From Glaciecola sp. UBA2563 (GTDB lineage: Bacteria; Pseudomonadota; Gammaproteobacteria; Enterobacterales; Alteromonadaceae), in contig DDLV01000105.1 of assembly GCA_002340325.1 (NCBI GenBank), positions 1-64,000 of the forward strand: DNA of 64,000 nucleotides, read 5' to 3'. The position numbers were made by a program, and so were the translations under genes. Shown here in pieces: positions 53,724-62,413 of this stretch (within the stretch, counting starts at the first letter, position 1; every line of letters starts with the position of its first letter). The notes beneath the pieces are model-generated. The model saw only the letters and a list, made by a program, of their open reading frames with translations. It did no database searches and was not told where the DNA came from.

Positions 53724-54506
53724 ATGCAGTCTAATTATTCAATATCGCAAATAAGTGAAATCGAGGACTTTGCGCGTAAATTTAGAGAAATGATCTACAA
53801 ACAAAGCAATGTTCAGCTCTCTAGAGAAGACGTGCTTAATGCATATACTAAAGCTCGATTTCAGCAGAGTTGGGAGCAATTTTTTGCGTTAAACTATTCA
53901 CCAGCCACTGAAGAGAAGCATCCTCTCTATGATAGGTTTAAGAATGCTAAGCCTGCAGGCACCAATTCGTTTGTCAGCGGAAGGTCGGGTCGCGGGCAGA
54001 ATTTATGGTGGTCTGAATTGATAAATAGCGCGATAGAAAGTCCATTTAGCGCCCACTATGTTGAGAATGTGGTTATTCTAGACTTGGACTTCTTTTGCTG
54101 GGAGCGTTCAATTACAGGCAAGCAACACACGTCAATCAATACCATTAGAAATTGTGCTCCCTTAACGCTGAATAAAGTCACCATTTTAAACTTGTATAAA
54201 CTGCGTTATTCACAAGACATGGAAAATCTAATAAACCCCATTTCTGGTTATTTAAAAATCGCGCTTAAGGGTATATGCCATTCAAAAACTCTACTTATCT
54301 TGGATTCGCCCCATCTGTTGCCGCATCGACTAGTAGATTGGGCATTAACCGAGTTTGAAGGTAAAACCAAGTGCAGCTTCACTAGTCTGGAGTCCAGTAA
54401 GGAAATTGCAAGAATGGGTGCCAATGATCTGTTTAATTACGACATAAACATCAATCAAAATACGCAATCAAAACGCGGTAAAATCATCTACGGCGTTAAG
54501 TTTTGA
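53724..54506 (+). CDS. Protein of unknown function
   Basis: 260 residues, soluble, no signal peptide. The first ~50 residues are helical, and LSREDVLNAYTKARFQQSWEQ resembles the short 'LSxxxALxxxAxxxGFxxW' module common in plasmid-borne proteins. GRSGRGQNLWW at ~90 is a glycine-rich loop that is not a proper Walker A. ENVVILDLDFF and SKTLLILDSPHLLP are two hydrophobic strands ending in Asp, as in Walker B or Rossmann-type folds. No family was recognised. It follows the 46-bp palindrome and stands between minus-strand genes, which suggests an inserted accessory gene. Confidence 0.65.
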   Translation: MQSNYSISQISEIEDFARKFREMIYKQSNVQLSREDVLNAYTKARFQQSWEQFFALNYSPATEEKHPLYDRFKNAKPAGTNSFVSGRSGRGQNLWWSELINSAIESPFSAHYVENVVILDLDFFCWERSITGKQHTSINTIRNCAPLTLNKVTILNLYKLRYSQDMENLINPISGYLKIALKGICHSKTLLILDSPHLLPHRLVDWALTEFEGKTKCSFTSLESSKEIARMGANDLFNYDININQNTQSKRGKIIYGVKF

Positions 54507-54531
54507 CGACCTAGCTATAGCCTTTGAGTAT

Positions 54532-56517
54532 TTACTTATTCGCGACTGATACAATCAAATTTTCTTTTATCGAGTCTGTAATATTTTCGACTTTGGTTTC
54601 AGTGACAATCGAATCTCGCACTGGGTCAAACAACAGTTTCGGACGTTCGATATAAAATCCTTGTAAAAAATCAACACCAATATCTTTAAGTAGTAAAAAT
54701 TCTTCTTCCGTTTCAACAAATTCCGCAACTGTTTTGATTTGTAGGTCTCGTGCCAGCGATACAATTGATTTGATAATGCTTTGATTAGCCAGTTTTTTCT
54801 TAATATGGCGGACTAAAGAGCCGTCGATTTTAATAATATCGATGTCCAAACTTGCTAAATATCCGTAGGATGACATGCCTGCGCCAAAATCATCTAATGC
54901 GATTTTGCAGCCATAGGACTTTAATGTTCTGATCACCTCGTTTGCTACAGCAAAGTTTTTTACAACGTCGGTCTCTGTGACCTCAAACGATAGCTTTTTG
55001 TGATCGAGTGAGGGATTATCAAAAAGGTTTTGGATGAGTTTTATGAACTTTTTATCAGAAAGGGTGGAAGCTGAGAGGTTTACTGAGTAACTAGCGCTTT
55101 TTACTCCTTTTGTTAACAAACAATTGACGACTAAAGCAATGATATGCCGATCAATTTTCCCCATAATATTGAAGCGCTCCGCAGCCTCAATAAACTCTTC
55201 AGGCAATATGTACTCTCCAGATCTATCTTTGATGCGCAAAAGTACTTCGTAATAAAAATGGCCAGCATCAGTGTTTAGGTTTAAGATTTCTTGTCCAAAA
55301 AGCACTAAGCGCTCTTCATCAAGTGCCAAATTTATATCAGATACCGTTTGCATTTGTGATCTGCGTTGCTTAACACTCGCCTCGTTTTTGGAATATGTAA
55401 CGATAGTATTTGGACCTTTTTCTTTAGCCTCTTGCAAGCTTGCATATAAATTATTGAGAAGCTGTTCACTATTGGAACCTATCGCTTGGTGCATGCAGAC
55501 GACACCGATGCTCGCTGTGCAGCTTAGATGGATATCATTGTTGCAATATTCACATCGGGCAATTTCGAATTTGATGTGTTCCATTCGTTTCAGAGCGCTT
55601 TCTGAATCTTTTTCATGCAAAATGATACCAAGGCTGTCACCACCAACTCTACATACTGTCTCGCCTTTTGCCAGAGATAGCGATATTTTTTCTGCGATTT
55701 TACACAAATAATCATCGCCACCAGCACTGCCAAATGCTTCATTTATCAATCGAAAATTATTAATGTCAAGCAACCCGACAGTAGCGGGTGTTCTAAACTT
55801 GATTGCATCTTTTACAAGGTTGACAAAATAGTCTCTATTGCCAATTTTCGTTGTTTTGTCGGTCAATGTTGACCTAATCAATGCACTGATGAAGTGAAAA
55901 CACACAAGTGCAAACATACCAAGGAACAGCGCAATAAATGAACCATAGGTAGCGACATAGACTGTCAATTCCTTGCTGATAGTGTCGCGCTTGTTTTGAA
56001 TATCTACTGCAAGGTTATTTACGATATCATCTAGCAGGAGAGTAGGCTTTCTGTCGATACCTCTAACAATTCTGTCTGTGTATTTACTGTCAAAGCCACT
56101 GTCTTTAAATACGTTTATTGTGGCTTGGTACTGGTCAAATAAGTCACGGTGTTGGTTGAGAAATTGTTTTGCTAAAGGTTTAATTTCGCTTTTATCTTGA
56201 AGTCTCTCATAAAGTAATGTTGCAGATCCTTGTGTACTAAGACTTTCTTGTTCAAACAACACCAAGTACTTTTCAAAATCTGCCTGCACATGTCCGCGCA
56301 TAAGAATGTTTTTCCATTCTTGCACTTGTCTTTTGAAAAAATATTGAGTTTGCACCGCTTGAACTTCGACTTCAGCAAGTGAATGAAGCTCATTAACTTG
56401 CCGCATAAATGCTTGTTCAATCGAATGCGTGAACCACAAGGTGCACAATGTCGCAACAAGTATAAAAATACCAAATGTTCCGAAATATTTTAACTGTCGT
56501 CTCCGCAGAAAAGTCAT
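54532..56517 (-). CDS. Membrane GGDEF/EAL protein, probable c-di-GMP phosphodiesterase
   Basis: 661 residues. Two membrane helices (~12-32 and ~185-212) enclose a ~150-residue periplasmic helical sensor. The GGDEF domain (~218-380) has RVGGDSLG in place of GGDEF, so cyclase activity is probably lost. The EAL domain (~400-640) has EVLLR for EAL, with VNLSAS, FEVTETD, LDDFGAGMSSYGYL, IIKIDGSLV, AEFVETEEE and LQGFYIERP, so all metal-binding and catalytic residues appear intact. Net c-di-GMP breakdown is predicted, with GGDSL as a possible GTP sensor. Confidence 0.9.
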   Translation of the reverse strand: MTFLRRRQLKYFGTFGIFILVATLCTLWFTHSIEQAFMRQVNELHSLAEVEVQAVQTQYFFKRQVQEWKNILMRGHVQADFEKYLVLFEQESLSTQGSATLLYERLQDKSEIKPLAKQFLNQHRDLFDQYQATINVFKDSGFDSKYTDRIVRGIDRKPTLLLDDIVNNLAVDIQNKRDTISKELTVYVATYGSFIALFLGMFALVCFHFISALIRSTLTDKTTKIGNRDYFVNLVKDAIKFRTPATVGLLDINNFRLINEAFGSAGGDDYLCKIAEKISLSLAKGETVCRVGGDSLGIILHEKDSESALKRMEHIKFEIARCEYCNNDIHLSCTASIGVVCMHQAIGSNSEQLLNNLYASLQEAKEKGPNTIVTYSKNEASVKQRRSQMQTVSDINLALDEERLVLFGQEILNLNTDAGHFYYEVLLRIKDRSGEYILPEEFIEAAERFNIMGKIDRHIIALVVNCLLTKGVKSASYSVNLSASTLSDKKFIKLIQNLFDNPSLDHKKLSFEVTETDVVKNFAVANEVIRTLKSYGCKIALDDFGAGMSSYGYLASLDIDIIKIDGSLVRHIKKKLANQSIIKSIVSLARDLQIKTVAEFVETEEEFLLLKDIGVDFLQGFYIERPKLLFDPVRDSIVTETKVENITDSIKENLIVSVANK

Positions 56518-56808
56518 GGCAAAAGAATCCCGTAATAGAAGAATAAACGTTGATGCAACAACTCATCCGATGAGTTCTCAAATGGCGCGCGGAAGTTACA
56601 TGATTAGCGTCAGATCGTATAGCTATTTTTTGTATGAATACGTATGCAGTGGGTGAAACTTGGCACCAAGATCTGCAACTTACAATTTATTCAGGGTATT
56701 GCTACCTTTTGATTTGGAGACTATAGGCATTTTTAGCGTCTAAAGAGGCTTTTACGTTTTCTGCTTTATCTTAGCTATTGACTTTGTCGTTGCCAGTTGC
56801 ACATTAAG

Positions 56809-57564
56809 TCACTTCGGCTGGCAATCCAGGCTTTCACCGTTGACACCTCTAGAAACATCAGACATTAGATATACATAGGTCGCCATTATTTGAGAAGCAG
56901 TTTTAAGGGTGGTTGGGTCTTCAGCCGGGAATGCTTTAGCTCTCATATTTGTGCGCGTTCCCCCAGGGTTGATGCAATTGAATCGAATGGATGAGTTTTT
57001 GTATTCATCGGCCAACGTCTGCATCATGCCTTCTGTGGCAAATTTTGAGATGGCATAGGCTCCCCAAAACGCTCTACCTTGACGACCAACTGAAGATGTT
57101 GTGAAAACGACTGACGTCGCATCGCTCTTTTTGACAATTGGAAGCAGTGCTTTGGTCATCAGGAATTGACTGCGTACGTTGACCTGCATGACTTCATTGA
57201 ATTCTTTTTCTTTAATTTGTCCAAATGGACAAAGATTTCCCAATACACTCGCATTAAACAAAACGCCGTCTAATTTACCGTATTCAGCAAGGATTGTTTC
57301 TGCCATTCCCTCATAGTGCTGTAATGTCGCGCCGGTCATATCGAGAGGTACGATACTTGGTTCAGGTCCTTTTGACGCAAGGATCGCATCATAAACATCC
57401 TCAAGTTTTTTTACTGTTCTTCCCAGCAGAATGACAGTCGCGCCACAATTTGCATACGTAATTGCAGCTTCCTTACCAATCCCATCACCGGCTCCCGTGA
57501 TTAAGATGATTTTACCTGCGAGTGATTGCTCATGGCTTTGAAAGAATAAGTGAGGATGATTCAA
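56809..57564 (-). CDS. Short-chain dehydrogenase, YciK-like
   Basis: 251 residues of the classical SDR fold. The cofactor motif TGAGDGIG is at ~24-31, FNASVLG corresponds to the NAG block, the Ser of SSVGRQGR and the YAISK active-site pair (Y and K four apart) are present, and NPGGTRTNMR closes the pocket. It aligns well with enteric YciK, an oxidoreductase of unknown substrate. Transcribed divergently from sohB, as yciK is near sohB in many gammaproteobacteria. Confidence 0.9.
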   Translation of the reverse strand: MNHPHLFFQSHEQSLAGKIILITGAGDGIGKEAAITYANCGATVILLGRTVKKLEDVYDAILASKGPEPSIVPLDMTGATLQHYEGMAETILAEYGKLDGVLFNASVLGNLCPFGQIKEKEFNEVMQVNVRSQFLMTKALLPIVKKSDATSVVFTTSSVGRQGRAFWGAYAISKFATEGMMQTLADEYKNSSIRFNCINPGGTRTNMRAKAFPAEDPTTLKTASQIMATYVYLMSDVSRGVNGESLDCQPK

Positions 57565-57755
57565 TAGAATTTGGGTCGGTAGTTAAAATTTCGCAGATGG
57601 TAGTACAGTTTTCATATAAGCAAAAGTTAACAATATTTTTTATTTCATTTTAAGGTCATCTGTTTACAAAAACTTTACAACTATTTGAGTTTACACCCTT
57701 TTTATTGTCAGCTTTGGCCTCATATTCTTACTATCTTAAAAGTTTGGAGAGTGTT

Positions 57756-58769
57756 TTGGAATTTCTTTTTGAGTACGGTTTGTTCTTCGCAAAAGCGATT
57801 ACTATTGTTGTTGCTATCTTAGCGGTTTTGATCGTGAGTGTAGGCTTGGCAGCGAAGCAGAAGCAAGACGGCGGTAACCTTTCGTTTGATTCAATCAATG
57901 ACCAAATCAATGATTTAAAACGCCAAACTGAGCGCGTGTTTTTGTCAAAAAGCGAAATGAAAAAAATCGAAAAGGAACGCAAAAAGGAAGAGAAGTCTAA
58001 AGAAAAGTCAACCAAGCCTAAACTGTTCGTTATTGATTTTAATGGCTCGCCGATGGCCAAAGAAGTCGATGTCATGCGAAAAGAAATTTCTGCCATCCTT
58101 TGCGTCGCAGATGATAAAGACGAGGTGCTTGTAAACGTGGAAAGCGGAGGCGGCGTTGTGCACGGCTACGGACTTGCGGCATCTCAACTTCAGCGCATAA
58201 AGGATGCAAACTTAAAGCTAACTGTGAGCATTGACAAAGTCGCTGCAAGTGGTGGATATATGATGGCCTCTGTGGCGGACAAAATTCTATGTGCGCCTTT
58301 TGCGATAGTGGGCTCGATTGGCGTTATTGCGCAACTCCCTAACTTTAACAAACTATTAAAGAAAAACGATATTGACTTTGAGATGCACACGGCGGGCGAA
58401 TACAAACGCACCTTAACAGTATTGGGTGAAAACACAGATGAAGCACGCAAAAAATTTAAAGAAGATATCGGTCAAATACATGATTTATTCAAAGATCACG
58501 TAAAAACCTATCGCGAACAACTTGATCTTAATAAAGTCGCGACGGGTGAGTTTTGGTTAGGTAAACAAGCAATCGAGTTAGGATTGGTAGATGAATTGCG
58601 CACGTCTGATGACTTTATGATGTCTGCTGTAGCAGACTATGACGTATTCAAAGTGAGATACAAACGAACAAAAACAATGGCGCAAAAGTTAGGCGTGGCC
58701 GCGTCAACAACTGTTGAAAGCGTCATGGACAAGTTTTGGGCTGTTTTACAAAACGCCAAACTGCAATAG
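57756..58769 (+). CDS. sohB: SohB-type inner-membrane signal peptide peptidase
   Basis: 337 residues from TTG 57756, chosen because GGAGAG lies ~6 bases upstream and the resulting start EFLFEYGLFFAK matches SohB. A longer in-frame TTG (57705) has no binding site. One membrane helix (~8-32) is followed by a charged Lys/Glu-rich coiled segment. The S49 protease domain has the catalytic Ser at ~165 in KVAASGGYMMA and Lys at ~217 in AGEYKRTLT. It degrades signal peptides or misfolded membrane fragments. Confidence 0.94.
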   Translation: MEFLFEYGLFFAKAITIVVAILAVLIVSVGLAAKQKQDGGNLSFDSINDQINDLKRQTERVFLSKSEMKKIEKERKKEEKSKEKSTKPKLFVIDFNGSPMAKEVDVMRKEISAILCVADDKDEVLVNVESGGGVVHGYGLAASQLQRIKDANLKLTVSIDKVAASGGYMMASVADKILCAPFAIVGSIGVIAQLPNFNKLLKKNDIDFEMHTAGEYKRTLTVLGENTDEARKKFKEDIGQIHDLFKDHVKTYREQLDLNKVATGEFWLGKQAIELGLVDELRTSDDFMMSAVADYDVFKVRYKRTKTMAQKLGVAASTTVESVMDKFWAVLQNAKLQ

Positions 58770-58800
58770 TGTTAAATGTCGATAGAACAGCGTGTCCGGT

Positions 58801-59088
58801 TTATCTCGGTGATTTTGAACCGGGATATTTTGCTAAGATTTGCTCTGCATAGAAATCTTTCACGCTGAATTCATTCTTTTTCTTTTTTGGCGTAGTGTTT
58901 TCTTCATCGGATGATGATGGTAGTACCAATTCCTGCGTCATACGATCAAGATCCGACAGTCGTACTTTTTTTCCACCGTCAATGGCATACCAGCCACCAC
59001 TTGCGTCTATTTCTGGTGCCTTACCGTGCTTTTCTTTATATGCCTCTATAAAAGCGTTGATGACGGTATCTTTATCGAGTTTGCTCAT
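58801..59088 (-). CDS. Small conserved hypothetical protein
   Basis: 95 residues, soluble and strongly charged. The middle part GWYAIDGGKKVRLSDLDRMTQEL is the most protein-like, followed by a Ser/Glu and Lys-rich linker and NEFSVKDFYAEQILAKYPG. It resembles uncharacterised alteromonad proteins that sit downstream of sohB. Convergent with sohB; a 6-bp hairpin (58796-58823) covers its 3' end. Function unknown. Confidence 0.7.
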   Translation of the reverse strand: MSKLDKDTVINAFIEAYKEKHGKAPEIDASGGWYAIDGGKKVRLSDLDRMTQELVLPSSSDEENTTPKKKKNEFSVKDFYAEQILAKYPGSKSPR

Positions 59089-59218
59089 TATTATGTATCA
59101 CCTTATTATTATGATTGGGAATTAAGAACAGCACCCGCAAGTAAATTTAATATAAGAAGTTTAACCATAGATTTAAACAAAAGTCTAATTTATGACGGTA
59201 AATTACTAGGAAAGCATC

Positions 59219-59977
59219 ATGACAAGAGAGGAGCTTGCTAGATACCTTGCAGAGTTTCTAAAACCATCAACATTCAAAGACTACTGTCCCAATGGGTTAC
59301 AAATTGAAGGTGATGCAACCGTAAAGCATATTGTTACAGGCGTGACGGCCTCTAGAGAACTTATTGAAAAAGCGATTGAAGTCAACGCTGATACCATATT
59401 GGTTCATCACGGTTACTTTTGGAAAAATGAAGACTATCGAATCGTTGGTATGAAAAAGCGGCGATTAGCATTGTTTTTAAACAATAACATCAATTTGTTC
59501 GCTTACCATCTACCGCTGGATACCCACCCAATCGTCGGAAATAACAGGCAGTTAGGCGAGCTTCTAGGAATTACCAATATTCGACCGCTCGATAATGTTG
59601 AACCTGTTGGGATTGTGATGCAAGGGGAACTTTTGCACGCAAAAACGCATGCTGAACTAAGACAGCAATTATCAGACAAGCTAGTGCATTCTGTGATTGG
59701 TATCGACAATGGACAGCCGCTGCAGCGAATTGCGTGGTGCACTGGAGGAGGGCAGCATTTCATCGATGAGGTCGTTGCGTCTGATGCGCATATTGATGCC
59801 TATATCAGTGGAGAAATTTCGGAGCAAACCACTCACTCTGCGCGAGAACAATTGATTGATTATTTTGCAGTTGGACATCACGCGAGCGAACGTTATGGCG
59901 TAAAGGCGTTAGGAAAACACTTATCTGAGAAATTTGACGTGCAAGTTACCTTTATTGATATTGATAATCCAGCATAG
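59219..59977 (+). CDS. Nif3-like dinuclear metal centre protein (YbgI family)
   Basis: 252 residues. Metal ligands occur in DTILVHHGYFWKNE (two His), FAYHLPLDTHP and the C-terminal GHHASERYGVKAL (His and Glu), as in E. coli YbgI, a hexameric toroid with a di-metal site. The reaction is unproven; annotations as GTP cyclohydrolase type 1-like are not reliable. It is 8 bases upstream of cmoM and probably co-transcribed. Confidence 0.93.
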   Translation: MTREELARYLAEFLKPSTFKDYCPNGLQIEGDATVKHIVTGVTASRELIEKAIEVNADTILVHHGYFWKNEDYRIVGMKKRRLALFLNNNINLFAYHLPLDTHPIVGNNRQLGELLGITNIRPLDNVEPVGIVMQGELLHAKTHAELRQQLSDKLVHSVIGIDNGQPLQRIAWCTGGGQHFIDEVVASDAHIDAYISGEISEQTTHSAREQLIDYFAVGHHASERYGVKALGKHLSEKFDVQVTFIDIDNPA

Positions 59978-59985
59978 GTGTTGAT

Positions 59986-60726
59986 TTGGCTAGTTTTGAT
60001 GGTATTGCGAGCAAATTTGACGAAAATATCTACGGTACAACGAAGGGCAAGCTGCGACATAAATTGTTGTGTCATTACTTATCCGACTTTTTGATGCAAC
60101 CGCCTTTACGCGTAGCTGATGTCGGAGGTGGCACAGGGGTAATGGCGTTAGAATTTGCGAAAAGGGGACATACGGTATTTAACGTTGACATATCAAAAGA
60201 TGCACTTGATATTGCAAAAGAAAGGCTAGCAGGATTTAAAAATGCATCTGTTCTTCAGTGCAGTTTATCTGAATGGACGGGAAGTCCTGACCTCATTATC
60301 TGTCATGCGGTGTTGGAGTGGTTGCCTGAACCTGAAGAACCAATCCGTCATCTTTGGGAGCAATTACCTGCTGGCGGTCAACTGTCGTTAAGTTTCTTTA
60401 ATTACCATGCAGCACTGTTTAACAATGCTATTTACGGGAATTTTGATTACATTGAAAGGGGAATGCGCGTAAAAAACCAAGTGCGTTTAAATCCCAAGTT
60501 TCCGCATAAACCGGAAGTGATTATGGCGGTAATAGAGCAACTGGCTGGGGCGGAAATAAAGCATTCGGCTGGAATTCGGTGTTTTCACGATTACATGAAA
60601 GATAAAGAACGCCAGTCTGCATCTTTCGATGATATTTTTGCATTGGAAGTTCGTTTTGGGAAAACGCCACCTTACAAAGAGTTTGGCAAATACATGCATT
60701 ATATTGTGCAAAAAGTGTCAGATTGA
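59986..60726 (+). CDS. cmoM: tRNA 5-carboxymethoxyuridine methyltransferase
   Basis: 246 residues from TTG 59986 (AGGTG ~8 bases before). It starts ASFDGIASKFDENIYGTTKGKLRH, nearly the CmoM (SmtA) opening. SAM motif I is VADVGGGTGVMALEFAKRGH and HAVLEWLPEPEEPI follows. CmoM methylates cmo5U34 to mcmo5U34 in wobble positions of several tRNAs. Second gene of the Nif3-like operon. Confidence 0.94.
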   Translation: MASFDGIASKFDENIYGTTKGKLRHKLLCHYLSDFLMQPPLRVADVGGGTGVMALEFAKRGHTVFNVDISKDALDIAKERLAGFKNASVLQCSLSEWTGSPDLIICHAVLEWLPEPEEPIRHLWEQLPAGGQLSLSFFNYHAALFNNAIYGNFDYIERGMRVKNQVRLNPKFPHKPEVIMAVIEQLAGAEIKHSAGIRCFHDYMKDKERQSASFDDIFALEVRFGKTPPYKEFGKYMHYIVQKVSD

Positions 60727-60775
60727 AAGGTAAAAATCACACTGGTTGCAGAATTCGAAGAAAAGGAAGTTTATT

Positions 60776-62125
60776 TTGAAAAAATCACGACGCCTCACAT
60801 GCATTTTTCTGGTCAATTCACTATTGTTGAGTTGTTCGACATTGAAAACAGAGCAACCCCAACCTCTCGACAATGCAGTGGATCCTGCAATTGCAGATGC
60901 TGCTTCAATACCAAATGAAGCTAAGGAAAAGTTCTTCATGGAAATGCTAAGCGTCCCTTTTTTACCGGCGGATAACTCGCATAAAAACATCGCATGTGAG
61001 ATGCCAATCGTGCAAAGTGAAGAGTATTTAACCAATAATCAAATTGCGTATGATGTGATGGGGTGGGAGCAAAGGCTGCCGTTGGATCTTGAGCTCCTTT
61101 TACAAACCTCTGAATTAGGTCGGATCATGCTGATTGATACCGTTTATACCGATAAAGGTCCAGCGTATAGATATTTCTCAAATGGTACGCATAACGAAGT
61201 TTATGAACCATGGAGTTCATCAAAGATATTTGCCTACACGGGTGCGCTAGCAAAAATGCGGGAACAGGGAGTTGGAGCGCCTGGTTTAATTGGTGAAATT
61301 AATGTGTCCGATATGATTACAACGATTCACTCTTACAAGGAATTTGGCACATCTGAAAGTAGTTCTAATGAAATAGCAACCTATTTTGCCAACATAGCGG
61401 GAAGAGAATACCTCACTTCGCTGTTCTTTGATAAGTGGTTAAAATTAACCAATCAAAATGTGTTTTTTAGAGGCGCATATGGACCAACACCATTTGATCC
61501 GAACAGTGATGTCTGGATTGAACAATCGACTGAAAAAACAGGATCCATTAACGCATTTAAGAATGCCACCGATGATCCTGGCTATCTGCCGTATCGATGC
61601 GAAAGCTGCGGTATAACGGGCAACAAACCTATGACCACGCTCTCTCAGGCAGAGTGGCTGAAAAGACTGGCCTTACACAGCGTCTCCTCTGAAACCTCGC
61701 ATCCAAACATTAATTTGAAAGACGTCGAATCACTTTTTTATGGCGTTGGGAATAGTTTGGGCAGTGACGTGATGGGCGGAATGATGCAGGGTATTTCAAA
61801 CATGCTGCACACCGCCATTTCAAAACAACTGGATAATAAAAAATCTGCAAGCAATGCACTAGACGATGTCAGCGATGGTAAATGGCGCATCTTCCAAAAG
61901 ATTGGTTGGGGGCCGAGCGAAACAAGAGGGACAACTGAAATCGTTTTGTTGGCGCACGTTTGTTTGCCGTATGCAACTGTGCCATCTCATAGTAAACAGT
62001 TTACTATTGCCGCCCAAGTCTCAGTGAATGAAAATGCTGAAGAAAATCTTCCAATTGCTGGGATCAAGATGCTTGATTTGCTGCAGTCATCGTTATTACG
62101 TTATTTTGATTACAAGCACAGATAG
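60776..62125 (+). CDS. Lipoprotein with a serine beta-lactamase / PBP-like fold
   Basis: 449 residues from TTG 60776 (AGGAAG six bases before). A lipobox LLLSC places Cys at residue 20. Three features recall class A beta-lactamases and DD-peptidases: SSSK (S147-K150) at the start of a helix for SxxK, SSN (196-198) for SxN, and a late KIGWG strand where the KTG triad is expected, with Ile in the middle. The cysteine-bearing RCESCGITG segment may make a disulfide. It may be a peptidoglycan-active or esterase-type serine hydrolase. It follows cmoM by 49 bases. Confidence 0.6.
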   Translation: MKKSRRLTCIFLVNSLLLSCSTLKTEQPQPLDNAVDPAIADAASIPNEAKEKFFMEMLSVPFLPADNSHKNIACEMPIVQSEEYLTNNQIAYDVMGWEQRLPLDLELLLQTSELGRIMLIDTVYTDKGPAYRYFSNGTHNEVYEPWSSSKIFAYTGALAKMREQGVGAPGLIGEINVSDMITTIHSYKEFGTSESSSNEIATYFANIAGREYLTSLFFDKWLKLTNQNVFFRGAYGPTPFDPNSDVWIEQSTEKTGSINAFKNATDDPGYLPYRCESCGITGNKPMTTLSQAEWLKRLALHSVSSETSHPNINLKDVESLFYGVGNSLGSDVMGGMMQGISNMLHTAISKQLDNKKSASNALDDVSDGKWRIFQKIGWGPSETRGTTEIVLLAHVCLPYATVPSHSKQFTIAAQVSVNENAEENLPIAGIKMLDLLQSSLLRYFDYKHR

Positions 62126-62413
62126 TTGTTTTTCTTCGTTTTTATATCCTATCCATCCTTTGTTTAAATGCTTTATGCGTTTTTATTATAACGTAAATAA
62201 TTTGACACATTTTTAAAGGGACAATTCATTTACCATTAAAAACAGATGTGATAGGTTGAATTTGAAGCTGTAGTATTTGGACTGCATGTTTACGTTATCT
62301 TCATCCAAATTAGTTTTCATCAGGTGCATTTTTTAATATGTGTGTCGATGCGCTTTTGTGTTTTACAAAAATAATAAGACTCCCTCAAAGTCAATGGAAA
62401 TGGAGAACTTACA
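62126..62413. other. Leader region of the TonB receptor gene
   Basis: 288 AT-rich bases without a gene. GGAG at 62402 precedes the TTG start of the receptor by nine bases. No Fur-box-like or other operator was recognised. Confidence 0.4.

Noticed and set aside
56790..56824. Hairpin at the 3' end of the YciK-like gene as a terminator
   Set aside because: 7-bp stem with a 21-base loop and no T run.
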